The notes under the pieces were generated by a model. It saw only the letters and a program-made list of their open reading frames with translations. It ran no database searches and was not told the DNA's origin. This document shows, piece by piece, positions 1-12,264 of a stretch of DNA of 64,000 nucleotides; position 1 is the first letter of the stretch, and each line of letters opens with the position of its first letter. The translations under genes and the position numbers were made by a program. The stretch is from Anthonomus grandis grandis (taxonomy: Eukaryota > Arthropoda > Insecta > Coleoptera > Curculionidae): contig NC_065556.1 of the NCBI RefSeq assembly GCF_022605725.1, forward strand, positions 6,944,001 to 7,008,000. The letters are read 5' to 3'.

Positions 1-1
1 T

Positions 2-889
2 TATTTTAGAATTGAAGCCTTCGACAATGCCTCAGGAGCAGCAGAAACTAATGACTTGCTTCAAAATCCCTTAAACAAAATATATATCTTATTTTTAGAA
101 TATATATTACCCACATTTACCAACCTCAATTTAGAATTTCAATCTAAAAATCCCAAAATATATAATCTTTTTCCCCGGATGTTAAGTGTTGTTAAATTTT
201 TGTTAAGTTGTTTTCTAAAACCAGAATACCTTCAAAACATAGATATAGAAAATATTCAGTATCGTGATTCACAGCATTTTCTTCCACTTGACCAAATTTA
301 TTTAGGTCCTAAAGTAGCTATCGAATTAACTAAGCATAATTTCGCAACACCCGTTATTAATAGTATTAAAACAATGTGTTTTTAAATTTTTACAGGCAGC
401 TAATCAACTACATAAATGCACAAAGTACAAATTCTTAAATTATTAACTGTCTTAAGTCCTCGAAGCATTAATAAAACAGACAGCATTGCTTCGTTAGGTC
501 TTATGTTTCCAAATATAGTAAAAGATATCAATATGTTAGACAGAGAGTTTAGAGAATTAAAGTGTTCGAACTTTAACTTTGCTCTAAGCGAAATTGACTT
601 TTGGAACGAGGTATGTAATGAAAAAAAAGGTGATGATACTTTTCTTTTTCCAGAACTAAGAAATTTCATAAATGTTCTATTTACATTGCCGCACAGCAGT
701 GCAAGTGTTGAACGATTATTTTATGAAATTAATTTAAATAAAATAAAAACGAGAAATCGATTACGCTCTAAAACCATAAGTGGGATTTTGCACAGCAAAA
801 GGTTAATAACGTCAAATAATTTTAGTTGTTTTGAGTTTCCCGTAAGTACGGATATTATTAAAAAGCATAATAACACAATGTACAAATAA
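2..889 (+). pseudogene. hAT-family transposase, C-terminal part, frameshifted
   Basis: The first 55 bases continue the same reading frame as the ORF from 56, so the gene runs off the left edge of the window. The first block (2-382) holds the helical middle region of hAT transposases, with the LEFQSKNP-type segment near 145. The second block (416-889) holds the hAT dimerisation domain: FPELRNFINVLFTLPHSSAS followed by an SVERLF motif and an arm ending in SGILHSKRL. Both blocks lie in the same frame, but the segment between them (384-415) reads sensibly only one frame over (KFLQAANQLHK), so two compensating small indels broke the gene. The catalytic DDE residues are expected upstream of the window. 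The ORF ends at a TAA at 887-889. The sequence CATTGGGCAGCAGTG near 1190-1204 could be the element's terminal repeat, but its partner is not visible. Confidence 0.8.
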
Positions 890-1350
890 AAATATTACTA
901 TATTACCTATGATTTAAGTATAATTATGTATAATAATATATGTCTCGTTATTTTGTGTGCTTTTGAGAATTATATTTTTGTTTCAAATAATGTGCCATAA
1001 ATAATTATTTATTTTTTTTTGTATTAAGAATATATATTTTTTTGAAAACATCATTTTTACCTGTGTTTTATTTTAATCAGCCTATGTGCACCTCATTAAA
1101 AAGAAGAAAAAAGATTCTGGTGATTTTTTACACAATCTGGCAACTTTTAGACCAAGCATCTGGTGATTTTTAAATTTTTAACCTGGCAACATTGGGCAGC
1201 AGTGCGACAATAATTACAGATGACGAAAGACGATTTTAAGTTAAGACACTCGCATCAATTAAAGATGGGTATTTTAAGACGATTAACGACGTTTAGTTAT
1301 AAACTATAGTAGAATAGTGTAAAACCTGTAAATAAACTGTGTATATAAAG

Positions 1351-1384
1351 TTAGCCAGTGTTTTCCTGTCAAAACACTGGCTAA
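1351..1384. repeat. Perfect 14-bp inverted repeat (hairpin)
   Basis: TTAGCCAGTGTTTT is followed by a 6-base loop and its exact reverse complement. It could be two transposon ends back to back or a small MITE remnant. It is not followed by a T-run. Confidence 0.8.
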
Positions 1385-1860
1385 AGCAAAACAATTCCTA
1401 TAATATGATTAATATTTAGATTTATAAGGAATATGATATATAACTTGTATATATATGTATATATCTATTTTTTTTTTAAATATTTAAATTTTATTTTTTG
1501 ATTTATTTGATTTTTATATAGCTTTATGAATAACGATTAAATTATAAGTTTATTAATTATAACGTAATTTGACTTTGATTTTACCTATTTTAAATCGGCT
1601 CACAGCCTGCATATTCATTTCATTGCAGTTTTTAATCCAGATACATAATCAGAAATGTATTCACCTCCTTATCTGTTAGATACTGCAAGATATTGTTAAT
1701 AAATGCAAAATATTTCTGCCCTGGTTGTGACAACAGAGCTGATCAAGACAGTCCAACGACTACCAGTTTGCGATGTTTGTTAATAAACCACATATATTTT
1801 GTTTGTGAAATACTTGGCAGAGTCTGTAATACTAGCGTCATATTTAATTGGAAATCTGTT

Positions 1861-2011
1861 TAGTGTAATTAAACAAAATAATCCATTTTTCTCAAAGGAA
1901 CTTCAATAATAAATATTCAGAGGTTAAAGGGCCACAAAGTAAATGGTCTCAGAGTATGTTTATATTTAAAAAACTATGACATGTGTTTCGGCTTATGACA
2001 TCATATCGGCA
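1861..2011 (-). repeat. Fragment of a Penelope-like terminal repeat
   Basis: This stretch matches 58083-58222 by eye: both contain a TCCATTTTTCT-like block, an AATAATAAA..TTCAGAG block, a GTCTCAGA.TATGTTTAT block, and then ACRYGTGTTTCG followed by an ATCAT core. At 58 kb the same sequence abuts PLE reverse-transcriptase coding sequence, so this copy is most likely an isolated PLE terminal-repeat fragment. Read on the minus strand, the end is GATGAT..GCC GAAACACATGT, a relative of the motif at 34933, 58195 and 63595. Confidence 0.55.
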
Positions 2012-5000
2012 AAACTATTAAATCAACATCACAAACATTAAAGTTCAGATAAAAAAATAAATAAAATGTTGCTGACATTCACATTATATCCCGTTTAAAA
2101 AATTAAACAAAAAAGTATCTAAACTTATTACTTATTTAGTTGTTACACTAAAACGTCAGGAAACAAAATCAAATATCCCTAGTTAAAAAAAATATGTTTT
2201 TTTTTGTTTTGTACAGAGTTACGTACTTAAAATTGGTAGATTGTAAATACTGAGAGATTGGCTAAATTTACAAAATTTTTTTTTATTAACTTTTAAGAAA
2301 ATTTAAGGAAATGTTTGAACTCCTTTGCAAATACATAATAACAAAAAAAACATCTAAAAAAAAATCATATCAGTGTTTCATACTTATGAGGTGTCTTTTA
2401 GAGGTAGCTCAACCCTATCACTTACATTTTTTGTTTAAATGTTGCTTGATATATCATAAAGTATATATATAAAATGTATATATAAAAATACTAACACGTA
2501 TAAAAATTACATCCACCATCATCACTGGTGTTTGCAGGTGTTTGCATAAAAAGACTCAGAATTCAGTGACTAGATTAAACATGCCTATGTAAACATAAAG
2601 GATGCATAGGGAAGATTAGAATTTAGTTATTTAGGTTATTAATAATTGGAAGACAAGTTAAATCTTCCAAGGCGGGATATATGTTACGGCAATTTTAAAT
2701 TTTAAATATAACAGGTCAAACACAATATTAAAACTCTTGGAATAATAATGTTACCAATCTAAAAACAGGTCCTATCAAATTTTTTTATACATTTAATTGA
2801 CCTGACATAGAATAAAAGTATATTTAAAGATGAAAAAATACATAGTTTAGATCGGCGTTTCTCAAAATATCGTAACTAATAAAAGAGGTTTAATTTAATT
2901 TATTTAAGGTAATATAAACGACTATAATTTTCCAACGCCCTGTGAACTAGAATTTTTTTTTTTAATTTTGGTTAGATATTTTATTATGTTTTAAAGTTGA
3001 TACAACTCACACTCAGTCTACATATAAAATTAATAGTCAGTAAAGTAAAACGCATAATTATTAAATGATTTGTGTAATAATAATATTAATAACAAATGTC
3101 TTTTTATTTCATTCATTCAGTAAGGTTGCGGTCAATTAAACCTTGGTAAGTTATTTTTGCAACAAAGTTGTCACTCATTTTTTAATATTTATTAAGTATC
3201 GATGGTCTCAAAGAAGGTACTTAAGTATTTTTTTCTCACTCTTTAATATTTTATGTTTCAATAATTCCACTACAAACTCCATTAAATCGTTTCAATTTGA
3301 CACTTATTTGGCAAAATATTCAGCACAAGTTATCTCTAATGGAAATACAGTTTGGTAATATATTGCCTCTGATGATTGTAAATTCGATACATCTAATGAA
3401 CATCCAAATATTTTGGAAATATTTCAGGTAAATATTAGCGAGCGAATTACAGAGGAAACCGGAAAACAGACACGTAAATATGCCGGACTTCCGGCAGCTA
3501 TGTAACACGAAGGCAACCGTTCAAGCCTGCATTAACCCTCTCTTCGAATAGTTTAATTACGAAATCAGCCCACGTTAACTTACTACTTTCAAATTTGTGT
3601 ACGAAATCATTATTTATGTATGGGAAATGGGAATGTTTTATTAAGTAAAATTTAATTTATTAATATTGATGAATACAGGAGAGTACTGCAAATTTGTGGT
3701 AACATAAGTAAGTTTGGTAATGATAAGATATTAGGATAATAGCTGTGTCTGCCTAATCCTCTATTGCTACTAAGCTGGTTCTTGTAATGAGTTTATTGAT
3801 ATTTTAACCAGGCCTCCATACCCAGCGAAGGACCGGTAATTCCGAGATCCTAATTTCCTAAACACTTTCTGGAGTAACACCTCTGCATTTAATAACTAAA
3901 TAGTCCTTAAAGCATTACACAATCTGAATTACGAAAATTAAAGTAATAATCCCAAAAAGGGGGAAAACAGGAGAACAAATTTACATAGTTGCGCAATGTT
4001 AAAAATGCAATTAATTGCAAGTAAAAAGGGTGGCGCGGACCGAAAGTGTTACTGGCAGAATGTGTGTCGCTAGACTCTTTTCTTATAATATTATTTTACC
4101 GAATTCGGCCGTAAACGATTTTTCAGTTCCTAGAATATATAAATGCTTAATAATTTTATAGAATATCAGTTGGCCTTTATTTTATACTTAAAATTGAAGA
4201 GATGTTTAATGTTTAAATCCTAACAGGTAGGTTAAGTGAAATATAAGTTCAAGTTTTTCTCTGAATATGATATATTTTCCTCAATTTTTTATGAATATAA
4301 ATTTATTTCTTAAAGCATATTTTAGATATAGCACAGTTTGGCATATAAAATAGCCTGTAACTTTGTTAGAAATCTATGAAAATATAATTTTTTGGTTAAT
4401 TTAACGGTCTAACTGTGTCCCCGTTGTTTGTATAGTTTTTCTCTAAAAAACTAAATTGCAGATAATTTTTACACTTTTAGCCAGAAAATCTAATTCAGAG
4501 TTCCACAAAGTTCCCAACGGAAGAAGACTCAGTTTATTTTTAAAATTGTTTGAACGATAGCCAAAGAATAAAGGCTGCAAGGATATTTAATCATTTCAAT
4601 TGCGAGACTAATTATTGTACTAGTAAATAAAATTAAGTTTTATTCTTTTAACTTATTTTGTCCTTCTAGCCTTGCAAGCGATAATCAAAGCAAAATATCG
4701 CTAAGTTGGTCGATACTATGAGGAAAATTGGTCAAAGTGGTTTATTCGGTCTTTTCTACAAGATGGATTTTTAGTTTAACCCGATAAATTTAATATTTAG
4801 CAGAATATTTTAAAAAATATAGTCAATTTCGCATTCATTCAACTTAATTTTTTGAATGCGTTCTATGCGTTATAGAAACATCGTAGATAACTGCAACAAA
4901 AATAAATTGCAAGCAAAGATAACATATCAAAAGCATAAACCTAAATATTTTTAATTTTGATTAGGCAAAAAAAGCTCTGTACCTTTGAAATACAAGTATG

Positions 5001-5694
5001 TAAAATAATTCTTTTTTATGAAGAGGAATTTACGCACTAGTACTTAAAAACTAAATTTGACATTTAATTTATAATTTGTCAAAATTATGAGTGACATAGA
5101 ATTCACTTTAAATTTATTGTGGACGAAAAAAAATGGTTTAAAAAAAAACAACTTTATTATATAACAACGAATTGGTCAAGTTTTTTAGTAAGAAATTTTG
5201 AATGCGATGATTATTAAATAATAATTTTATTGTGAAGAACCTTTATTCAATTTAATAATATTATTAATAAAAGAAGAATATACAAATATCTAGGAAAAAA
5301 GCGGGTGAAAAGAACTGACTATAGAACTTAAAAGAATGAGCTGACTACTAAGTATACTGCAAGGATGCCATGACTCCTTAAAACAAGTCTTAGTAACAGA
5401 AACTTACTTAACCTTTCCTTAGGTGGCGTACGGTGTCGCACCGACGGCACTGCTGCATCGTCATTATGACATCACGGCCAAGAGTGGGACATGCAGCGTT
5501 CACATTCCTTTCAAGACGTTCACGGAGCACGTGTGCCTTTAGTATTACCGCTATGGGTGTTTTGAGTAGGTTAGAATTTTGCAATTTGGTTTGATACACC
5601 GACGCCACTATTTACGTTAGTGTTTATGTTTTTTTATTTGGTAAGTTTTCCGTCGTTTTTAGGATTCCTATAACTAATATTAGTTATTTTAGCA

Positions 5695-7350
5695 ATGGAT
5701 TTTGAAAAGGAGCAACAGAGATTGCTAAAATTGATGGAAGATGTTGAATCCGATATCGAACTTCACGACAACGAATCCGATGGTGAAGAAGATATTGTAG
5801 AGCCAAGGATCGAGGATAGCGAAAGTGAGCAAGAGTTAGAAAGTAATGATGAAGAAGTTATAAAGCGAAGGACCACACATTTTTGGAAAAGACAAATCTA
5901 CCTAATGGAGGAAACACGCACCTCAAAATAAAAATGTCCGTACCAGATCGGTGAATTTAGTGAAGCATTTACCAGGAGTAAAAAAGAACTTTATGAATTT
6001 GAAAGATCCCGTTTCTATTTGGCAGCTTTTCTTGTGTGATAGTGTAGTGATGATATTATGAATATAGTACTAGTAAATACCAACCTAATGATTGGAAAAA
6101 AGAAGCATAACTACAGTAGAGAACGGAATTGAACTCCAACTAATATTTTTGAACTAAAGGCATTTTTCGGTTTGTTGTATATTGCCGCAGTTAAAAAAGG
6201 CAACCATGTGAATGCTAATGATTTATGGAAAACGGATGGAACCTCGATGGAAATCTTTAGACTCACCATGTCGCTTTACAGATTTCGCTTTTTACTTACA
6301 CATATTCGTTTCGATGATAAAGAAAGTCACTAAGAAAGACAAAAAACTGATAAACTTGCGCAAATAAGAAACTTGTTTGATACTTTTGTGGCAAACTGTA
6401 AAAAGCCCTACTCGTTATCAGAATTTACGACAATTGACGAGAATTTGGAGGCGTTAAAGGAATTTGCCCTGGTAGATGCTAAAACATTTTATACCAATAA
6501 TCTTGAAGTTTACGTTGGTAAACAGCCTCCAGGGCCATTTGAGGTTGTGGCTGTTATGTTCCACAATAATTTTAGCGCTCTACTGCACGGAGCAGAGACC
6601 CTCCTGATTTCTTGAGGGATTTAAGTGTATTTCGAATCACTGGTTTGCCCAAGGGTTCGCCTTACTTTGGGAAATAAATCAAGCACCTTTTGGTTTAACA
6701 TAACTTTATTAAACCCGATTAATTCATAAAATGGTCCAAAATATAGTCTACAAAACTATACGTTGTAAAAATCACTACTAAAAACTTAACTAAACATCTA
6801 AAAGCTTAGTTGAAACATACCGGGGAAGTACCGCCGCGAGCTATAAATAGCACATAAAAGATACCGATCGGTTATTGCGCGCCAAAATCGGGAGCAAAGT
6901 TCAAGACGGAGACCGACCGTGCGAAGGGCGACCGCGACCTACTTTTTACTTGGTCAATCGACGACTTCATACTGCCCATAGATAAAAGATATATAATACT
7001 TAAATACTAATATAAACTATGATACTGCCTACTCATTGATTGATTTGGGGTGAACGACGGACGGCGACGCGCGTTATTAATACATCACAGTTACATTATT
7101 TAAGTCCAAAGTTAGATGCCGTCTCTATAATTGTTTTTAAGCCTTTTTCTATTATTGTTGTTATAACTAAAGTTGTGCTGGTCACAACAGAATTTGATAC
7201 TAGACCATTTAGTTTAGTACAGCGTTTATGTGAACCCATATCTGGTACAGGGTGGAATGTAACAACCGACAACTGGGTTACCAGTATAGAGTTAGCCGAT
7301 GAACTACGTATCAATCATAGACTAAGGCCCTCCGCACATTAAGAAACTAA
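5695..7350 (+). pseudogene. piggyBac transposase (PGBD-like), decayed and interrupted
   Basis: The N-terminal acidic part is open at 5695-5931 (MDFEKEQQRL..ESDGEEDIV). After a frameshift, 5881-6050 reads FGKDKSTLWRKHAP..WQLF. The catalytic domain begins with ELKAFFGLLYIAAVKKGN (about 6150) and continues through LWKTDGTSMEIFRLTMS to TIDENLEA near 6430, which carries the first catalytic Asp of piggyBac enzymes. A deletion follows, then DAKTFYTNNLEVYVGKQPPG up to about 6540. The rest resumes only at 7190: RPFSLVQRLCEPISGTG and VTTDNW, with the second catalytic Asp. The element therefore has stops, frameshifts, an internal deletion and an insertion of about 630 bp. No TTAA-flanked ends were found. 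It is distinct from the better-preserved piggyBac at 48.4-50.4 kb. Confidence 0.85.
6553..7191. other. Insertion splitting the piggyBac, origin unclear
   Basis: The coding similarity to piggyBac stops near 6545 and restarts near 7192. The insert begins TGTTATGTTCC and ends GTCACAACA, so its ends have the TG..CA form of an LTR. It contains a TATA-like CTATAAATAG at about 6841 and AATAAA near 6673. A solo LTR is the simplest reading, but I could not find a target-site duplication, so this stays a guess. The 100-codon ORF at 7040-7342 is a fusion of insert sequence and piggyBac sequence. Confidence 0.35.
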
Positions 7351-7359
7351 AAAGAAACT

Positions 7360-7837
7360 CAACTAATTGGAAATTTAAATTACAAACTATATAGTTACCA
7401 ACTAAGAATCGCACACGATGCAACTGATAAAATCACTTCGCTTCTGAATTATCGGGGGAATTTTGTGTTTAAACTATGAACACTTATTGAAATAAAAACT
7501 GATATTTTCATGTTTTTGTTTTTTATCTGAACAAATTAAGATAAACAAAGTTTTTCTCATTTTCTCGAAAACGAATCGATCGATTTAAAAATACGATCAA
7601 ACGTCAAATTAAAAGACTTCGAAAGACCTTTTAAACAAGCTATTACTCGATACCCCTTGCCATTTAAAATTTTTAAGGGGATGACCCTGGTGGGCAATGG
7701 GTGAAAGGGGGTGAAGTAATTTTAGGTTAGAAAGTTGTCCCCCTTGACAAACCTTTTAACGTATTTCGGCGTTTTTTTTAAACAGTGGTTTTCGATAAAT
7801 CCGTGGTGGGAAGTTTTTAAATGAAGACCATGTATAT
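7360..7837. other. No gene recognised
   Basis: The sequence contains the last degenerate piggyBac codons (IKKLKRNSTNWKFK near 7330-7375) and then AT-rich DNA with a GGGG-rich patch at 7675-7720. Nothing else was recognised. Confidence 0.5.
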
Positions 7838-8974
7838 AAAATGATGTATAACACTTTATGAAATTATTTCATTCTTATATCAATAAGTTACAAAGTTCAT
7901 TTTTTGCGGAGTTGGCTATGACTACGGAGGCCATTTGTCATATAAACAATTATTATTGTTTAATGATTTAGCGTCATTTATTCTCTTTTTATCTTGTTTG
8001 GTAGTTCTTATCTTTTTATTTTTTTGTTCTTGTTCTTGTTAGTGTTAAACAGGTTTTTCGTATCTAGTTGTTTTCGTTTGTATTTAGCGATTTTTGTTTA
8101 AATTTTCAATTTCTGATGCCATGCCACGTTTTTTAGCAACTGCGGTGTATTCAACAGGCATAATCCGTAATTTTTAGGCCTTCATGAATCCTCATGAAGT
8201 AGCTGAACGTAGGCTAAAAGTAAGATTTGGATTAAATGTATGGTGTTGTATGTACGGTAAGTTAATTACCCATTCCACAAAGCTATTTTCATGTAAAATG
8301 CTATAATTATTTTTAGATGATCACCTTATTGGGCCCTTGATTTATAACCAAACACTGACAGGTCAAAGATATTTAAATCTTTTGAAAGAGCAGGTAATAC
8401 CTGCCGTATAATACCTGAAGAATAAATATAAAGTGATGAGTGGTTTCAACAAGACAGCTGTCCCGCGCATAATAATCGGGACGTTCAAAACTTGTTAACG
8501 CAAGCATTTAACAATAAACTTATCGCGAACCGCCGTGCTGTAAATTAGCCAGCTAGGTCTCCATATATTACACCCCTGGATTTTTATCTTTGGAGATATG
8601 TTCAAAATGAAGTTTACTAGTTTGAACCTCCTTCGACTCTCGAACAACTAGAGGACAGGGTTCGGAATGTCTTAAATAATATAAACAGAAATACCCTGCG
8701 TAAGATAAATAGAAGTATCTTAAAGAAATGTGAAAAATGTTTTAACAAAAATGGCCATCATTTTGAATAGTTTAATTTAATATTATTGTTACAAGTAGTT
8801 AATTATTTTATTTAGAAATTACGTAAAAGTACAAGTTAGCAAGTTAGTAAGTTAATAATAATGGTAAGTACGACAAAGTGCGAATAAAAGTCATGGCCAA
8901 CTGAGCGAAAAATAAACTATTTCATTTTTTGACGTAAACATGAAATATTTTTATAAAGTGTTATGCATCGTTTT
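7838..8974 (+). mobile_element. Mariner-like element with long degenerate TIRs
   Basis: The left end AAAATGATGTATAACACTTT and the inverted right end share GATGYATAACACTTTATRAAA, and further in both arms carry AGTTGGCYATGACT (about 7911 on the left, about 8892 inverted on the right). The arms are therefore about 90 bp with several mismatches. Between them lies a decayed transposase gene. The outermost few bases and the TA duplication are not certain. Confidence 0.75.
8184..8770 (+). pseudogene. IS630/Tc1/mariner transposase, C-terminal half
   Basis: From the ATG at 8184 the frame reads MNPHEVAERRLKVRFGLNVW. An apparent 60-nt intron (GT at 8257, AG at 8316) joins to DDHLIGPLIYNQTLTGQRYL. The second catalytic Asp is in WFQQDSCPAHNN (about 8443-8478), and the third region is degenerate: WPARS is replaced around 8545, with TPLDFYLW at about 8570. 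Stops and frameshifts occur at roughly five places. The N-terminal helix-turn-helix and the first catalytic Asp are missing. The same family occurs at 19.2, 31.6, 45.6 and 60.0 kb. Confidence 0.75.
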
Positions 8975-9530
8975 AAAGGGAAAAAAAGCTCATTTTAATT
9001 TAGGAAAAAAACAAAATCGCCGCCATAAGAAAAAAAGAAGTTGAGGATGAAATCTCAGATCCGAAACGTCGAAAACAAAAACTGAATTCAGGTATGCGTT
9101 GTCATAACAATGTTTTTACAGATTTTAAAACTACGCTGAAATGAAAAAAATACAGTCCTTTTTCAAAAATGCAACTTTTTGATTTTTTTCAAGTATTTCA
9201 AAATCGGAAAAAGATAAAATCGTTCTAAAAGCGGCACTAAATTAGTAACTAAATGCCCTACAACTTTCCCCATTCAATCAATTGTTAACCATATATGTTT
9301 CCATACATGACACCCAATTTAGGCTACACTGTATAGCAAATTAATATTTTGTAGCCTAATACTATCAAATGTCAACTATTTTTTTTTCTCATGACTCCGC
9401 ACTAGACCTATCCAAAATTTTGTAAATCTTCTTTGGTAGAAATTATAAACTTTTTGTATTAAAAAAGATAAAAGCATTACCTTTGTGAGTTCATAACTGA
9501 TTTTTAAATTTTTTACGACCTTTGAGGTTT
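8975..9530. other. No gene recognised
   Basis: AT-rich DNA between the mariner-like element and the Harbinger target region. A lysine-rich in-frame patch near 9005-9095 (KKKEVEDEISDPKRRK) is too short to call. Confidence 0.5.
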
Positions 9531-9532
9531 AA

Positions 9533-9578
9533 ACCACAGATGTAAAAAGCTCCGCACGGAGCTAGTTACATCTGTAGT
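9533..9578. repeat. Palindromic MITE-like unit, copy 1
   Basis: CACAGATGTAAA and its near-complement TTACATCTGTA bracket AGCTCCG-CA-CGGAGCT, so almost the whole unit folds on itself. A related unit lies on the other side of the Harbinger element at 15311-15364. The TAA target duplication of Harbinger starts just after this unit. Confidence 0.7.
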
Positions 9579-9810
9579 ATAAAGGCTAGCGTCCACTTCA
9601 GACGGATCGCGGCGGGGCGGACCGGGCCGCATTTCTTGCAACTGCGTTCACTATAGACGTAGCGAGACGGATATTTTTAGGTATACTGTATGTTTAGCTA
9701 GTTTCAGTTTAGTCGTTTTTGTGTTTATTGTAGATAAGGTGGGACGAGCGTTTTCGACACTATTGAAATTTGAGTTATTTTAATCATTGAACTGATAAAA
9801 AAGTCCTGAA

Positions 9811-11902
9811 ATGGCAATAGATACATCTGATGAAGAGTTGTTCCTGTTTCAAATATTGCTGGAAGAGGAAGAAAAAACGGAAAAAAAGAAACGTAAACAT
9901 AAAATGTGGGTTCACGATATATGCAGGCAAAGAAAACTATACAGAGAATTTCACCATTTAATTCCAGATTTGAAAAAAGCCCTACAAAATTTTTTGAATA
10001 TTTTCCTTATAAAACAAAAATCTAAATTTAGAAAACCAGTAGAGCCATATGAACGACTGGCTGTCTGTCGCAGGTAAGTAGTATTCTTATTAAGAAACAT
10101 GCATCAGAATAATTTTATGCAAAGTGATCATAGCTCATTTTTTAATCTTCCACGACATGAAATCAAAAACTATTATTTCTGCGATGATAAACTTTAATTC
10201 ATATTTTTTATACTTACTACATTTTATCGATCCTAACGAATAACTAAGTTCATTGCTTTGGACCATAGTATTTGCATAGTATTTGATCCAGTCGTTGCAA
10301 TTTGACCTGTCTGTAACACTGGCATTCGGACTGGTTCTTGATAATGGCTCCGCACAGTAGGACGATTAAAATATTGTTTATGGCTTGCTTTTCGCTGTAA
10401 CATTTCCAATTCAGCGTCATTTATAATTTTAAAGACGGAACCTTTCACACTAATTTGGATGTCTTCAGGAAAAGTTTTCACTGTACGCCCCAAATTAGTA
10501 AAAAAGTCAACAACTGTGTCAGGTTCTTGGCAAGATTGGTGATACTTTTTCTTAATATAGGACTGAAACAGTGTTTTTGCCGAGGTTGAGGACTGGCCAT
10601 AGTCGTCCTGTACTTTCTTTTTTTTTGAACATGAAGCAGTTGAATTGGAACTCATTTTGGATTGGGACCCTGGTGTAGATGGTGGCGACATGTCATCAAG
10701 CACAGCTACTTCATCATCACTCGACTATCTCGAAATGTTTGTTAAACATTTTTCCTGAGTTTTCAAATAATAAGTTAGAAATTGCATTTCTTTCTCATAT
10801 TTAATAGGCTTATTCTTTGTAGCGGCTTGTCCACTCTTGGTTTTTCGCAAATTTTTTGCGCGCCTAAAGTTGTCTCCTAGCCTTTTCCAGCGGTCCCGAC
10901 ATTCGGATGCTAAAAAGAAAATGTATGAATATATTAAATAAACAATATTCATTTTCTTTTGCGGGTATAAACACTAATAATTAAATTCTTTTCCAGGTTT
11001 TTGGCGACTGGCAACTCTTTTCGATCACTTGCTTTCAGTTTTCATTTAGGAGAAAAGACTGTAAGAGCTATAGTCTACGAAATTTGTACAGCAATATGGC
11101 AGAGAATGAAAATTGACACACCTTCGGAAGAACAATGGGAAACAATAGCTTGTCACTTTTGGGATAAATGGAATTTTCCCAACTGTATAGGTGCGTTAGA
11201 CGGGAAACAAGTTGTTATAGAATGTCCCGCAAAAAGTGGATCGAAATACTTTGGCTATAAAAAAACATTGTGTGTGGTCTTATTAGCTTTGGTAGGTGCC
11301 GATTATAAATTTCTGGTGGTCGACATTGGCGGCCTAGGGAAAAACTCCGATGGAAATATTTTTTCGAATTCCAATTTCGGAAAAGCGCTAGCAGAGAGCA
11401 GACTGAACATTCATCATGACAAACCACTTCCTGGCACTGAAGATGCTATGCCTCATGTTATCATTGGAGATGCAGCATTTCCTTTGGGCCTTGACATTTA
11501 ATGAGACCATATCCTGGTAACTAGACTTTAGCCTCTGAAGAGAAGAAAGTGTTTAATTATAGGCTAAGCCGAGCACGACGGGTCAGTGAAAATGCGTTTG
11601 GCGTACTATGCAGAAGGTTTAGAATATGCGAAAGACGATTATCCATGACCCCTGAACATACATTGTAGTGGCAGCAACAATGTTTACATAACTTTTTAAT
11701 TACCAATGTGGGGTTACAAGATGATTTAAAAGAAAATAATGAAACATTGGAAGGATTAGTGAATTTACCACACTTTGGTGGAAATGCAACACAAATTGCT
11801 CTCAGTATTCGGGACAAGTTTAAACAATATTTTGTATCGAATTTCGGATCACTACCTTGGCAATTACAGGTCGTAAGACGAGGATTTCGTCATAACGAAT
11901 AA
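9811..11902 (+). pseudogene. Harbinger DDE transposase (DDE_Tnp_4 type), two exons
   Basis: Exon 1 (9811-10073) encodes an acidic/lysine-rich N-terminus and ends LAVCR. A GTAAGT donor at 10074 and a TTCCAG acceptor ending at 10996 join it to FLATGNSFRSLAFSF, as expected for this family. Exon 2 carries CIGALDGKQV (first catalytic Asp), VDIGGLGKNSDG (second) and, after a frameshift at about 11497, LASEEKKVFNYRLSRARR with the Glu and the helix after it. The frame from 11498 to 11902 has two in-frame TAG codons (near 11519 and 11666). So one frameshift and two stops inactivate it. The intron holds the second exon of the partner gene on the other strand. Confidence 0.9.
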
Positions 11903-12127
11903 TATATACTTCGCTACCGTCTATTTTACATATATGTATCTGACATATTATTTAATTAGGTAAATAAATGCGTCTGAAAAACCTATGTACTTACCCCTTA
12001 ATTTCATCAAATCTGCAATTTCTTGCCATATATTGTTTCTCCTCTGTTCGTCGTGGTACCTCGCATCTCCCGTGTCGTACAGTTCCTTATACTGGGACAC
12101 TAATGATATTAGCAATTCTTTGTCCAT
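10233..12127 (-). pseudogene. Harbinger-borne MADF-BESS protein, one nonsense codon
   Basis: Exon 1 (12127-11995) starts MDKELLISLVSQYKELYD and contains the first helix of a MADF domain. It ends at a GTAAGT donor. The acceptor TTTTTAG is at 10910, and exon 2 (10909-10233) begins SECRDRWKRLGDNFRRA, the third MADF helix; the phases match (phase 1). A proline/serine linker follows, then DTVVDFFTNLGRTVKTFPED, a BESS motif for protein contacts. The only lesion seen is a TAG at 10725-10727 between the MADF and BESS parts. In known Harbinger elements the partner protein (Myb/SANT or MADF) binds DNA and helps carry the transposase to the nucleus. Its roughly 1,085-nt intron contains the main transposase exon on the opposite strand. 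Confidence 0.88.
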
Positions 12128-12264
12128 TTCTAATCAATTTCCTAGTTAATATGTGGGCAAAGCAATAAAGAATTAACCAAAAATACTAAAATGCGTTTGT
12201 GCTGCTATCGCTCTACGTTAACTTGAGACGGTCTGTTTTTGAAGGTGGTAGACAATGGTACAGT

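Larger units (their letters stand above)
890..5394. other. AT-rich stretch without recognisable genes
   Basis: About 4.5 kb of AT-rich sequence. The short ORFs at 3143-3358 (+) and 3320-3508 (-) overlap, lack recognisable domains and look like chance. I see only a hairpin at 1351-1384 and a fragment shared with a PLE terminal repeat at 1861-2011, both listed separately. The first few hundred bases after 890 are probably the 3' untranslated part of the hAT element. Confidence 0.6.

Noticed and set aside
3143..3508. Two short overlapping ORFs as possible small genes
   Set aside because: They overlap on opposite strands, have no domain, and fit chance in AT-rich DNA.
5408..5608. 66-codon minus ORF with several cysteines
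   Set aside because: It lies in the probable 5' region of a piggyBac, with no recognisable domain and no conserved context.
7040..7342. 100-codon ORF as a separate gene
   Set aside because: Its second half is piggyBac coding sequence, its first half insert sequence; the opposite-strand ORF there is a shadow.
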